Assembly (NCBI RefSeq): GCF_031199965.1
Contig: NZ_CP133605.1
Span: 4,310,501 to 4,374,500, forward strand
DNA from: Paenibacillus sp. D2_2
Lineage (GTDB): Bacteria > Bacillota > Bacilli > Paenibacillales > Paenibacillaceae
DNA length: 64,000 bases
Reading direction: 5' to 3'
Shown here in pieces: positions 20,887-30,139 of this stretch; within the stretch, counting starts at the first letter, position 1, and each line of letters begins with the position of its first letter. The notes under the pieces were generated by a model. That model was not told the DNA's origin. It worked only from the letters and a program-made list of their open reading frames with translations, and did not search any database. The position numbers were made by a program, and so were the translations under genes.

Positions 20887-21765
20887 TTAATTCTGCTCAC
20901 CATTCAGTATCTCTTTCTTCAGCCTTCGGCCTGTTGGCGTGTCAGCAAGACCACCTTGAGCAGTCTCACGTAACGCAACCGGCATCGATTGACCAATACG
21001 ATACATCGCTTCGATCACTTCATCGCAAGGAATCGCACTCGTGATACCGGCTAGTGACATATCCGCTGCTACCATGGCGATAGCGGCTCCCATTGCATTG
21101 CGCTTCACACACGGAACTTCAACCAATCCAGCGACGGGATCACAGACTAGACCCAGCAAATTTTTGAGAGCAATAGCCATCGCTGTAGCCGATTGCTGCG
21201 GTGTTCCTCCAGCCAGAGCAACAATCGAAGCCGCGGCCATACCCGTTGCAGAGCCCACTTCGGCCTGGCAACCTCCGGCGGCCCCACTGATAGAGGCATT
21301 GTTGGCGACAACCATGCCGAATGCCCCGGAAGTGAACAAAAAATCAATCATCTGATCTCGAGTCGGATGAAGCTTATCTACAAGCGCGAATAACACACCT
21401 GGAATAACCCCCGATGCTCCAGCGGTCGGCGTGGCACAGATCAATCCCATCGCTGCATTCACCTCATTGGTAGCTACCGCTTTGCTAACGGCATCAAGCA
21501 CTGTAAAGCCGCTTAAACCTTGGCCACTGGAGATATATTGATGCATTTTTACTGCATCCCCTCCCGTCAATCCGGAATGGGACTTCACTCCGCTTAGTCC
21601 CCTTTCCACAGCTTTCTCCATCACCTCAAGATTACGCGACATTTGCCCGCGGATCTGTTCAAGGCTCTTTCCGCTAACTTCCATCTCCTGACGAATCATG
21701 ATTTCTGCAATAGAGCATGACCCTTCCTCTGCCAGTGCGATTAACTCTGCCACATTAGAAAACAT
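20887..21765 (-). CDS. sdaAA: L-serine dehydratase, alpha subunit
   Basis: Catalytic subunit of the two-subunit Fe-S L-serine dehydratase, which deaminates serine to pyruvate and ammonia. 292 aa. Seen: conserved cysteine-containing segments CATPTAGASGVIPG (about residue 109), GCQAEVGSA (about 160) and CDPVAGLVEVPC (about 210), which bind the [4Fe-4S] cluster in this family. It follows sdaAB by 20 bases on the same strand, with AAGGAGGGAAT as ribosome site. Confidence 0.95.
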   Translation of the reverse strand: MFSNVAELIALAEEGSCSIAEIMIRQEMEVSGKSLEQIRGQMSRNLEVMEKAVERGLSGVKSHSGLTGGDAVKMHQYISSGQGLSGFTVLDAVSKAVATNEVNAAMGLICATPTAGASGVIPGVLFALVDKLHPTRDQMIDFLFTSGAFGMVVANNASISGAAGGCQAEVGSATGMAAASIVALAGGTPQQSATAMAIALKNLLGLVCDPVAGLVEVPCVKRNAMGAAIAMVAADMSLAGITSAIPCDEVIEAMYRIGQSMPVALRETAQGGLADTPTGRRLKKEILNGEQN

Positions 21766-21785
21766 TGAAGTATTCCCTCCTTTTG

Positions 21786-22454
21786 CTAATCCTCCATCGA
21801 CAGCACACGGTCGACTCCCTCCAGTTGACTAATTGTATCGATGACCTCGCTACCAATCATTTCATCCGTCTCGATAACCATTAGAGCCATTTTGCCTTTC
21901 TCCCTACGGGACACCTTCATATTCCCGATGTTGACATGATTTTCACTCAATATATGGGTCACTCTGGCGATCACGCCATAGCGGTCATGGTTAATAATAA
22001 GAATGGCTGGACTTTCGCCAGACAGGCCCAATTGAAATCCGTTCAGCTCACGTAATTCAACCTTACCACCGCCGATTGAAATCCCTACTAGGTCGATTTC
22101 CTCATTCCCACTCTGCATGGTGATGCGGACCGTATTTGGATGCTCCGGAATCGCCTCTTCAGTTCTAATACTAATTTCTATCCCGGCTTCCTCTGCATAT
22201 TTCGCAGACTGAGGTAGACGTGGATCATCCGTATCATACCCCAATAATCCGGCAATTAATGCCACATCAGTAGCATGTCCCTTATAAGTATCAGCAAAAG
22301 AACCGTACAGCGACAATACAACACGTTTCGGTTCCTTGCCAAATATGCTGCGCGCCAGCCTGCCGATCTTCGCCGCCCCTGCTGTATGAGAACTAGATGG
22401 ACCAACCATAACTGGACCGATCACATCAAACACGCTTCGGTATTTCATTATCAT
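21786..22454 (-). CDS. sdaAB: L-serine dehydratase, beta subunit
   Basis: Regulatory/structural partner of SdaAA. 222 aa, typical. Seen: GPVMVGPSSSHTAGA near residue 12, a phosphate or serine-contact loop in this family, and a C-terminal ACT domain (about 147-220: AILIINHDRYGVIARVTHIL) that normally binds a small amino-acid ligand. First gene of the sdaAB-sdaAA pair. Confidence 0.95.
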   Translation of the reverse strand: MIMKYRSVFDVIGPVMVGPSSSHTAGAAKIGRLARSIFGKEPKRVVLSLYGSFADTYKGHATDVALIAGLLGYDTDDPRLPQSAKYAEEAGIEISIRTEEAIPEHPNTVRITMQSGNEEIDLVGISIGGGKVELRELNGFQLGLSGESPAILIINHDRYGVIARVTHILSENHVNIGNMKVSRREKGKMALMVIETDEMIGSEVIDTISQLEGVDRVLSMED

Positions 22455-22565
22455 TCTCCCTTATCCTTAAATCATGAAATATCTCGTACATAAAGAACCA
22501 CTAATACATAATATGCGCTTAGTAGCGCCGATGCAATGATATATAACCATGTCTGGAAACAACAT

Positions 22566-22587
22566 AAAGGCCACCCCATCGGCCTTT
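22566..22587 (-). terminator. Hairpin terminator after yhaM
   Basis: AAAGGCC at 22566-22572 pairs with GGCCTTT at 22581-22587 with an 8-base loop. On the minus strand this lies about 60 bases past the yhaM stop; the downstream tract is only moderately T-rich. Confidence 0.55.
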
Positions 22588-22645
22588 CATGACCGCGAGA
22601 CAGCCTGTGTATCTAGTTATCCATTATTCAATGTATATTATACTC

Positions 22646-23593
22646 TTAAACGATAAATTCCTTTATTCTCGAGACCGCGAATGAGCGGGTCCAATCTTCA
22701 TCCTCCGAGGTTGTGTTCAATGCGTCCTCCACCATTTGCAGCTTCGCATCAAGCGCATCTATATGGTGCAGGGCTACGGCCTCCGCTGTCTGCGGCTGTA
22801 CGGGGCTTCCCCACTCGCCTAAATTATGATGTGAGAGCACCAGATGTTGCAGTCCCATCACCTTCGGTGAATCAAGGTCAATATCAAGACGGATCGCCGC
22901 CTCTGTAATCCAATTGGACGCCATCGAGATATGGCCTAGTAGCTTACCAGGTGTGCTGTATTCTGACACAATGCCGAGCTGCGCCACCATCTCTTCAGGT
23001 TTGGCGATATCGTGCAAAATAATTCCCGCCCGGAGCATATCCGGATTCAGAAATGGTCGCTGGCCACACAGAAACTCACCAAGCTCCAGCATCCTAACCA
23101 TGTGATAGGCAAGTCCGGCAAAATAAGCGTGATGGTGTGTCTTCGCAGCCGGATAATGCATTAGCTTCTCTTCCACTTTATCAACACAGTACGTTACAAT
23201 TCTACGGATCTCCTCGTCCACAATAGAGGTGATCGTCGCCCGGATCGTATGGATTAAGTCTACTGCCCGGATCGGTGCGGAACGGACGAAGTCCGTTAAT
23301 TTCACTCCATCTTCTTCTTTGACCGGGCGTATCTGAATAATCTTCATCTGCAGCCGTTCCCGATACGTCTGTACAACACCTCGTACCTTCACAAGTCCCA
23401 TTGGGAAAAAGGTCTCTTTATCGACTTCTGAAGCATCCCATAGTTTTGCAGAGATTTCTCCACTGGAATCGCTCAGCACGATATCCAAATAATTTTTGGG
23501 AGGCGTACTATTGGTTAATTTAACCTCTACTTCCTTCAACAAATAATAACCGATGATTTCCTCTTGATTTACAAATTCCCTAATTAATGTCAT
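22646..23593 (-). CDS. yhaM: 3'-5' exoribonuclease YhaM
   Basis: HD-domain 3'-5' exoribonuclease used in RNA turnover in Firmicutes. 315 aa from ATG 23593; GGGGAGAATCC lies directly before it, and eight more upstream codons in the open frame lack a site. Seen: an N-terminal OB-fold (about 15-95), then an HD domain with KTHHHAYFAGLAYH (about 160) and the metal-binding HDIAKPEE (about 197), and a further HHNLGEWG near 263. Length equals Bacillus YhaM. Confidence 0.95.
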   Translation of the reverse strand: MTLIREFVNQEEIIGYYLLKEVEVKLTNSTPPKNYLDIVLSDSSGEISAKLWDASEVDKETFFPMGLVKVRGVVQTYRERLQMKIIQIRPVKEEDGVKLTDFVRSAPIRAVDLIHTIRATITSIVDEEIRRIVTYCVDKVEEKLMHYPAAKTHHHAYFAGLAYHMVRMLELGEFLCGQRPFLNPDMLRAGIILHDIAKPEEMVAQLGIVSEYSTPGKLLGHISMASNWITEAAIRLDIDLDSPKVMGLQHLVLSHHNLGEWGSPVQPQTAEAVALHHIDALDAKLQMVEDALNTTSEDEDWTRSFAVSRIKEFIV

Positions 23594-23707
23594 GGATTCT
23601 CCCCAGAAAATGATCATATCTCTATTATACTATGGGTCCGAGAAAGCAGAAATGAAAAGGCAGGCAGCCCCGGATCTATCCGGTACGGCTGTCGGCCACA
23701 CCTGCAA

Positions 23708-26700
23708 CTATTCCACTATCGTGGATTCACTCTTACTTCCAATCGCAATCCAAGTAATAAAGCCATAATTGACCGAACTATCCTTCAGTCTTGATATCTC
23801 TACAGTAGCCATATCTAGAGACCGATCCTTCAAAGTAACATAGTAGGCTGGATGATTGGTCATAGCTACAAGCACATAATGCGGATGATCAAAGGGCTCA
23901 TCGAACAGAATCGTAATCTCAGTCGACTTCTCATACCCCTGCAGAAGGAAAGCCGACATACCAAACTGCTGCACAACCTGTTGATCACTGATCGCCTGGA
24001 TGGGATTAATTCGTAAATGCTCGGAACCGACAGAATGTGGCGATAGATGACGGGATGTGATCGATCCATCCGCCAGGTGACGGGACTGTACTGATTCATC
24101 AACCAGATGGTGGCTGGATACAGATCCCTCCTGAATATGTTCAGAGCTGACCGATTGCTTCGATAAATGATTGGATTGTACCGCTTCATCAGCCAAATGG
24201 TGCGACTGGACAGTTTCATCAACCAGATGGTGGCTGGATATCGAGCTCTCCTGAATGTGCTCGGAGCCTACGGATTGCGGCGACAAATGATTGGATTGTA
24301 CCGCCTCATTAGCCAAATGGTGTGACTGGACAGTTTCATCAACCAGATGGTGGCTGGATATCGAGCTCTTCTGAATGTGCTCGGAGCCAACGGATTGCGG
24401 CGATAAATGATTGGATTGTACCGCTTCATTAGCCAAATGGTGTGACTGTACTGATTCATCAACCAGATGATGGCTGGATATCGAGCTCTCCTGAATGTGA
24501 TCGGAGCTGACCGACTGCTTCGACAAATGATTGGATTGTACCGCTTCATCAGCCAAATGGTGCGACTGTACTGATTCATCAACCAGATGGTGGCTGGATA
24601 TCGAGCTCTCCTGAATGTGCTCGGAGCCAACGGATTCCGGTGATAAATGATTGGATTGTACCGCTTCATTAACCAAATGGTGTGACTGTACTGATTCATC
24701 AACCAGATGGTGGCTGAATATCGAGCTCTCCTGAATATGCTCGGAGCCGACGGATTGCGGCGACAAATGATTGGATTGTACCGCTTCATCAGCCAAATGG
24801 TGTGACTGTACTGATTCATCAACCAGATGGTGGCTGAATATCGAGTTCTCCTGAATATGCTCGAAGCTGACGGATTGCGGCGACAAATGATTGGATTGTA
24901 CCGCTTCATCAGCCAAATGGTGTGACTGTACTGATTCATCAACCAGATGGTGGCTGAATATCGAGCTCTCCTGAATATGCTCGGAGCCAACGGATTGCGG
25001 CGATAAATGATTGGATTGTACCGCTTCATTAGCCAAATGGTGTGACTGTACTGATTCATCAACCAGATGGTGGCTGAATATCGAGCTCTCCTGAATGTGC
25101 TCAGAGCCGACCGCTTGCTCACTAAGCACGTCGGAATCAACCGTATCATCCAGCAGGTGTTCTCGGGATACTGAACCTGCTTGGATATCTTCTCCTCTGA
25201 TTCCGCCTGCGGGCAGCAGACCCTGTTCTTTAAGCTCCTTAGCCAAATGCTCGCTGCCGATTACATTTGGAAGAATATGATTTGAAGTGATCACCTTCTG
25301 TCCAATATGCACCCCATCAATGCAATTCTCTGTTAAATGACGCGAGTTGACCGACTTCTCCGCTAGATGCTGTGGCATCACCGAATCAGCTGTCAAATGA
25401 ACGCTGTAAATAGAATCCGGTTGAATATGAACCGAGCCCACCGACTGGTTACGAAGAACCTCAGAATCGACAGATTGCTTCTGAAGATGCTTCCTGGTGA
25501 TTGAATTATGCAATATATGCTCACCCTGAATGCCCTCCTGAGGTAAAATGCCCTCCTGCTTAAGCTCTGGGGAGAGATGCTGGAGAGATACAGCCTCGGG
25601 CTGAAGGTGATAGAGCCGATCACCGCTTCCCCGATATGCCGCGCCTCAATGCTGCCCTCGGACAAATGCCCGGATTCCACCACTTCTGCTGCCAGATGCT
25701 TCGCCTGTACCGCTTCATCCGTTAGATGCAGACTAAAGATTGAATTGGCCTGTAAATGTATAGCTCCAACAGAGTGGCTCTTCAGCACATCCGCGTCTAC
25801 TGAGTTTTGTTCCAGATGGACCCGGCTAATCGAGCCAGGCTGCAGATCCTTGCCTCTGAGTCCTTCCTTCGGAAGCAAACCTTCCTGCTGAAGCTCGTAA
25901 GACAGATGATCACGGTTTACGACGCCGTCACGAAGATGCCTTGAATCAACTGCCCCTTCATGGATATGGGATTCATCCACGCTGCCTTCGGTTAAATGCT
26001 GTGCTCCAATAATCTTCGGGGCCAAATGCTGAATCTGCACAGCTTCATCCGCTAAATGATAACTTTGTACCGATTTCAGCTGCAGATGCAGCGAACCAAC
26101 CGACTCATTTTGTAGCGTTTCATCATTAATTGATCCTTTTTGCAAGTGAATGCGACTGATCGAGCCGGGTTGTAGGCTTGATCCACCAATGCCCCCTTCG
26201 GGCAATATACCTTCTCGAACGATCTCCTCATCCATCAAACTCTTTGATATCGTACCCAGTTGAATGTGTTCTGCTGTAATCGACTGCTTCGCGAGTAATC
26301 CGCTATCAATCGCCTCTGGAGCGATATGTCGGGAGTGTACAGCCCCACTAGCCAGATGATCACTTTGTACGGAAGAAGCAACGATATGCTGACTTTGGAC
26401 GCTATGTGCCTGTAGATGGCCTATACCAACCGAGCCTAGCTGAAGTACCTCTCCATCGACCGTCCCCTTCTGTAAATGGGCGCGGCGGATTGAAGATGGT
26501 TGAATATCCATTCCACTGATTCCAGCTTCCGGCAGCAACCCTCCTTCTCGCAATTCAACAGACAGATGCTCTAACTTCACTGCCTTTGGAGTAAGATGAT
26601 GCGAATCAAGTACTCCTTCCCCAATATGGATGCCAGTAACACTAGCATCTGCCAAATGATGAGACAGAACGGAGTGATCCGCTATCTTGGTGGAAGTGAC

Positions 26701-28731
26701 CGCTTGATCTTGCAGTGATTGCCCGGACACCGATTTTTCTGTAAAGTGAGTTTCCCTGATTACATTATCCTGTAGATGACTGGAATCAACCGCATCTTTT
26801 GCTAAATGAAGGGACTGTACGGCACCCACAGCCAGACCATCAGACAGCACGGCTCCTTGTGCCAAATGCCAGAATTGAATCGTCTCCTGGGCGATTTTCG
26901 AAGAGACTACGCTACCTTCGGCCAATTTATTGCTAGTAATCGATAGATCTGTAATTTTATCGCTACTCACGCTCTCTGGAGACAGCTTCAAGGCCGTAAC
27001 CACATGATCCTGTAAATGATACGAGAAGATGGATCCCTTGCTCAAATGCTCCTCATGAATCGAGTCTATCTGCAGCTTATCGCTGCTCACACTGTTACCT
27101 GCCAGATGTTGTTGCTCAATTGAACCTGAGGCAATATGACGCGATAGTACTTGATCGTCACCAATTACCTTACTGGAGATTGCTCCCGTAAGATTTTACT
27201 CTCCGTTACACTACTTTCGGCCAACTTCTCTGATGTAATGCTTCCGGGCTGTAAATGTCTCCCTGCGATTGCTTCCTCTACAATATGCTCACCAGAGATC
27301 GCTTCGAAGTCGATCTTGTCACCAGTAACTGCGGAGCCGGCAATATGCCATTCCTGAATCACGCCTGGGGAGATATGATCGCGATGTACTACCCCTTGTT
27401 GCATATGTGAAGCATTAATCGTGTTAGCAGCAATTTGCGGCCCTTGCACGGCCCCTTTAGCCATATGTCTTGTCAGTACGGATTCATCAGCTAGCTTATG
27501 AGGCAGGATACTCTGGTCAGCGATCTTCGAAGAAGTAACCGCCTGCTCAACGATCTGTAACGTCCCCACAGACTGATCGGCCAGCTTAGTAGAGGTGACA
27601 CTACGATCCGCCAAATGCCTCGCCTTGATCTCACCGCTTCCAATCTGTTCATCTCTAACGCTTCCAGCTTGCAAATGAGTGCTCTCAATAGCTGCTGGAG
27701 CGATGTGCATAGCCTCTACAATTTGCTCACCAAGATGATGCGCAGCCACGCTTCCCTTCTCAAGCTGCTCAGTTCCTACGCTAGAATGAGCCAAATGCAC
27801 TTTAGCGATCAATCCGGGCGCAAGATGAGAAACGGTGATTGCATTCCCAGCCAGATGCCGGCTTTCGATTACACCGTCTTGTAACTTGATTCCCGTTACG
27901 GACCATCTCGAAGCTTCGTGGACGTCACCGCCCCCTCACCCAGCTTAGAAGCATCAATCGCTCCATTGGCGATATGGTAGGAATGGATACTTCCACTGCG
28001 CAGCTTCTCTGCTGATACCGCTTGATCCTGAATCAGATCCGTTGTAACAATCCATTCCCGCAAGTGGCGACTCTCGATGGACCCGTCAGCAAGCTTCTCT
28101 CCACCAATCACACCATCGCCGAGCTTATCGGCTGTAATACTGCCTTCCTCCAACTTACTTCCACTAATCGAGCGCTCACGGATTTTACGCCCTTCAATAG
28201 CTCCGTCTACCAAATGATCGGCTGTGATAGAGCCAGGGGCAATCTTGGAGGAATTTACTGCCGATTCAGCAATCTTAATACCGCTTACCGCATAATCAGC
28301 AATCCAGGCCGTTCCGATTGCACCATACTTGATCTTGGTAGAGTCGATCGCAAACGGTGCAATCTTATCACCGGTTACGGATGAACTCGACAGGTCGTCG
28401 GTATAAATAATTCCTTTTTCGAGCTGTGTTGCTCTTTTTCCTGCAAAGCTTCCTTAACCATCTCATCATGCCGATCGGGCTGCTCAGACACCTCATTAGA
28501 ATGAAAGTCCTGTTCACTCTTCTCTTCCACTTTGTTGTCATCAACCTCGGCCAAAGCAAGAGACTGGTGCAGTTCAACTTCCTGTTCTTCCTGCTTGTTC
28601 TTTGTCTTGACAGAACTTAGTAGCTTCAGTTCATTCTTATCCGGATTATCCACGAAGTATAGCGAGTTTTTTGACTTGCCGTTTTTCGCGGTTTTCGTTC
28701 GCTTTTTCAGATCCGTCCTCCCCTTTGCCAA
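23708..28731 (-). CDS. Giant decapeptide-repeat protein, probable WIAG-tail type (four frame breaks)
   Basis: Very large repeat protein, about 1,675 aa after restoring four single bases (near 28415-28419, 27902-27904, 27185-27187 and 25614-25618). I place the start at TTG 28731 because AAGGAG lies eight bases upstream; an ATG-like start at 28773 has no site. Seen: a charged Lys/Glu-rich N-terminal ~105 residues without signal peptide; then roughly 145 decapeptides of pattern [SA][VI]xSxH[IL]xx[EGD]; then a unique ~105-residue C-terminal domain ending ITWIAIG. Such proteins are annotated in Paenibacillus as WIAG-tail proteins, as far as I recall. The repeat pattern suggests a long beta-solenoid or fibre. 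A spore or cell-surface role is inference. Confidence 0.85.
24035..25114 (-). repeat. Tandem array of nine 120-bp units inside the repeat gene
   Basis: Exactly 1,080 bp = 9 x 120 bp. Each unit encodes four decapeptides, for example SVGSEHIQES, SIFSHHLVDE, SVQSHHLADE, AVQSNHLSPQ. Units 1-8 are nearly identical at DNA level; unit 9, next to the unique C-terminal domain, is the most diverged. Because 120 is a multiple of 3, all frames stay open, producing long false ORFs. Confidence 0.95.
25222..26541 (-). repeat. 330-bp superrepeats upstream of the 120-bp array
   Basis: A landmark segment coding G-[LI]-L-P-x-x-G recurs with the first codon's 5' base at 26541, 26211, 25881, 25552 and 25222. Spacings are 330, 330, 329 and 330 bp; the single 329 interval contains the frame break near 25614. 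Each period is 11 decapeptides (110 aa). Each landmark leads into a conserved module Q-x-[GS]-S-[IV]-x-R-x-H-L and, further on, a SVG decapeptide. Confidence 0.9.
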
Positions 28732-28891
28732 AAGATAAATCTCCTTAGGCATCATATGCGGGCATTTAGGCACCTGTCACAGCCAATCCACGACTTATCC
28801 AGCTTCTCAATCGATTTTATAATTCCTAAACCGTAATAAAGACCCTGCTCCAGATGGTCAAGCCCCTATTTTGTAGACATTGAAAAAGCCC

Positions 28892-29776
28892 TTAGGCCAC
28901 GAGCTGGCGTCGGTACTGTACTGGCGTCAGCTTGTTTAGTTTTCTTTGTGGTCGATTATGGTTATAAAACTGGATATATGTCTCAATTCTCCTTTGTACC
29001 TCATCCAAAGTTCGGATATCATAGGGATAGAGTCCTTCCGTCTTTAGATGTGAGAAGAAGCTCTCCATCGAGGCATTGTCATAACAATTGCCTCTGCGAG
29101 ACATGCTGATTTGGGCGCCAACCTGTGGCAGCATGTCGTGGTAAGCATAGGACGTGTACTGGAACCCTTGGTCGCTGTGAACGATCAATCCAGACACGTC
29201 CTTAGTCTTTTCAAAGGCATTTCTGAATGTCTGTAAGACCAGCTCGTTATCATTTCGCAAACTCATATGGTAGGCTACAATTTCGTTATTAAACAAGTCT
29301 TTGATTGCCGAAAGGTAAACCCAGGTGTCCAAAACTCGGAATTGGGTCACATCTGTTACCCATTTTTGATTGGGCTCATCCGCCTTGAAATTACGACTCA
29401 AGAGGTTATCTGCAAAGCGTCCACCAACAGAGGAGGAATAGTTATAACGCCGCTTACGACGTATTTTAGCTTGTAATTCCAAGGCTTGCATAAGACGCAA
29501 TACTTTCTTGTGATTCCACCACACCTGATGGTCTTGGAGCAGAAATAATTGGATCTGCCGGTATCCGTACTTGCCTTCATATCGATCATATACGGCTTGG
29601 ATCAAGGCTTTGCAAGACTCATCCCGATCTGTTTCTCCTCGCTTCAGATAGGCATAATATCCACTTCTTGAGACTTTCAATAACTTACATAGTGCATAAA
29701 CATTTGATCCATCGGCTAATTCTTTGATTATAGAAAACTTCTCTTTCGTACCTCCCGCATCCAGATTTTCAAACAC
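28892..29776 (-). CDS. IS3-family transposase OrfB (DDE integrase)
   Basis: Catalytic half of the transposase, normally made as an OrfAB fusion by programmed -1 frameshifting. 295 codons. Seen: an HTH_21-like N-terminal part, then the rve catalytic core with DDE residues in WVTDVTQ, VHSDQGFQY and NASMESFFSHLKTE; the C-terminus ends with HNRPQRKLNKLTPVQYR. All catalytic residues are present, so the element is not obviously dead. It overlaps OrfA by 49 bases. Confidence 0.94.
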   Translation of the reverse strand: MFENLDAGGTKEKFSIIKELADGSNVYALCKLLKVSRSGYYAYLKRGETDRDESCKALIQAVYDRYEGKYGYRQIQLFLLQDHQVWWNHKKVLRLMQALELQAKIRRKRRYNYSSSVGGRFADNLLSRNFKADEPNQKWVTDVTQFRVLDTWVYLSAIKDLFNNEIVAYHMSLRNDNELVLQTFRNAFEKTKDVSGLIVHSDQGFQYTSYAYHDMLPQVGAQISMSRRGNCYDNASMESFFSHLKTEGLYPYDIRTLDEVQRRIETYIQFYNHNRPQRKLNKLTPVQYRRQLVA

Positions 29777-30042
29777 TTTTTTAGCATAAGATTCTCCCGT
29801 TCTAATTGTTGAACATACCGATTCTGATCCACATATTCTTTGCGTCTTCCTCGTTGATCCAGCAGACCAAACTCCCCTTGCTCACGGTATTTCCTCATCC
29901 ACCTTTTCACTCTGTCTTTATCTTGAATTTCAAGATGCTCGGTTATCTGTCGATAGGTCCATTTCTCCTCAACATGTAATCGAATCGCTTCTATTTTGGT
30001 TTCTTCAGAATATGATTTAAACTTTTTCCCTTTGTTTGACAC
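29728..30042 (-). CDS. IS3-family transposase OrfA (helix-turn-helix)
   Basis: 104-aa DNA-binding half of the transposase. Seen: an HTH_Tnp_1-like domain (YSEETKIEAIRLHVEE... YRQITEHLEI) and a C-terminal leucine-zipper-like helix (VQQLERENLMLKKCL). The slippery heptamer A-AAA-AAG lies at 29776-29782 (minus strand) in the orfA/orfB overlap, the classic -1 site of this family. This is the only frame change in the window that I read as functional. Confidence 0.92.
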   Translation of the reverse strand: MSNKGKKFKSYSEETKIEAIRLHVEEKWTYRQITEHLEIQDKDRVKRWMRKYREQGEFGLLDQRGRRKEYVDQNRYVQQLERENLMLKKCLKIWMREVRKRSFL

Positions 30043-30139
30043 AAAAATACACCCCTAGAATTCATCGGTTTACCCAGGGGGTTTTTCCAATGTCTATTCT
30101 AAAGGGTGCACGTCAAGATAGAGCAGGGGTCTTTATTAA

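Larger units (their letters stand above)
28834..30138 (-). mobile_element. IS3-family (IS150-like) insertion sequence
   Basis: About 1.3 kb with orfA/orfB and long imperfect terminal inverted repeats. The left end (from 28834, TAATAAAGACCCTGCTC) and the right end read in reverse (from 30138, TAATAAAGACCCCTGCTC) match, and both continue through TAGACATTG...AAAA. I cannot define a target-site duplication. If the outer AATAAAG is not part of the element, the true tips could lie about 20 bases inward. It looks complete and potentially active. Confidence 0.85.

Noticed and set aside
24035-25114. Regular 120-bp repeats resembling a CRISPR-like array
   Set aside because: Units are contiguous coding sequence with no spacer structure, the period is a multiple of three, and the frame encodes the same decapeptides; no cas gene is present.
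24268-25149. A 293-codon ORF in another frame of the repeat gene, with IWLMNQYSH repeats
   Set aside because: It exists only because a 120-bp repeat without stops in one unit has none in all units. It has no ribosome site and vanishes outside the array.
28834-30138. IS element as the source of the dispersed short repeat
   Set aside because: Its inverted ends (AATAAAGACCCTGCTC) do not match TTCAAAAAGTCC, so it is not an obvious parent.
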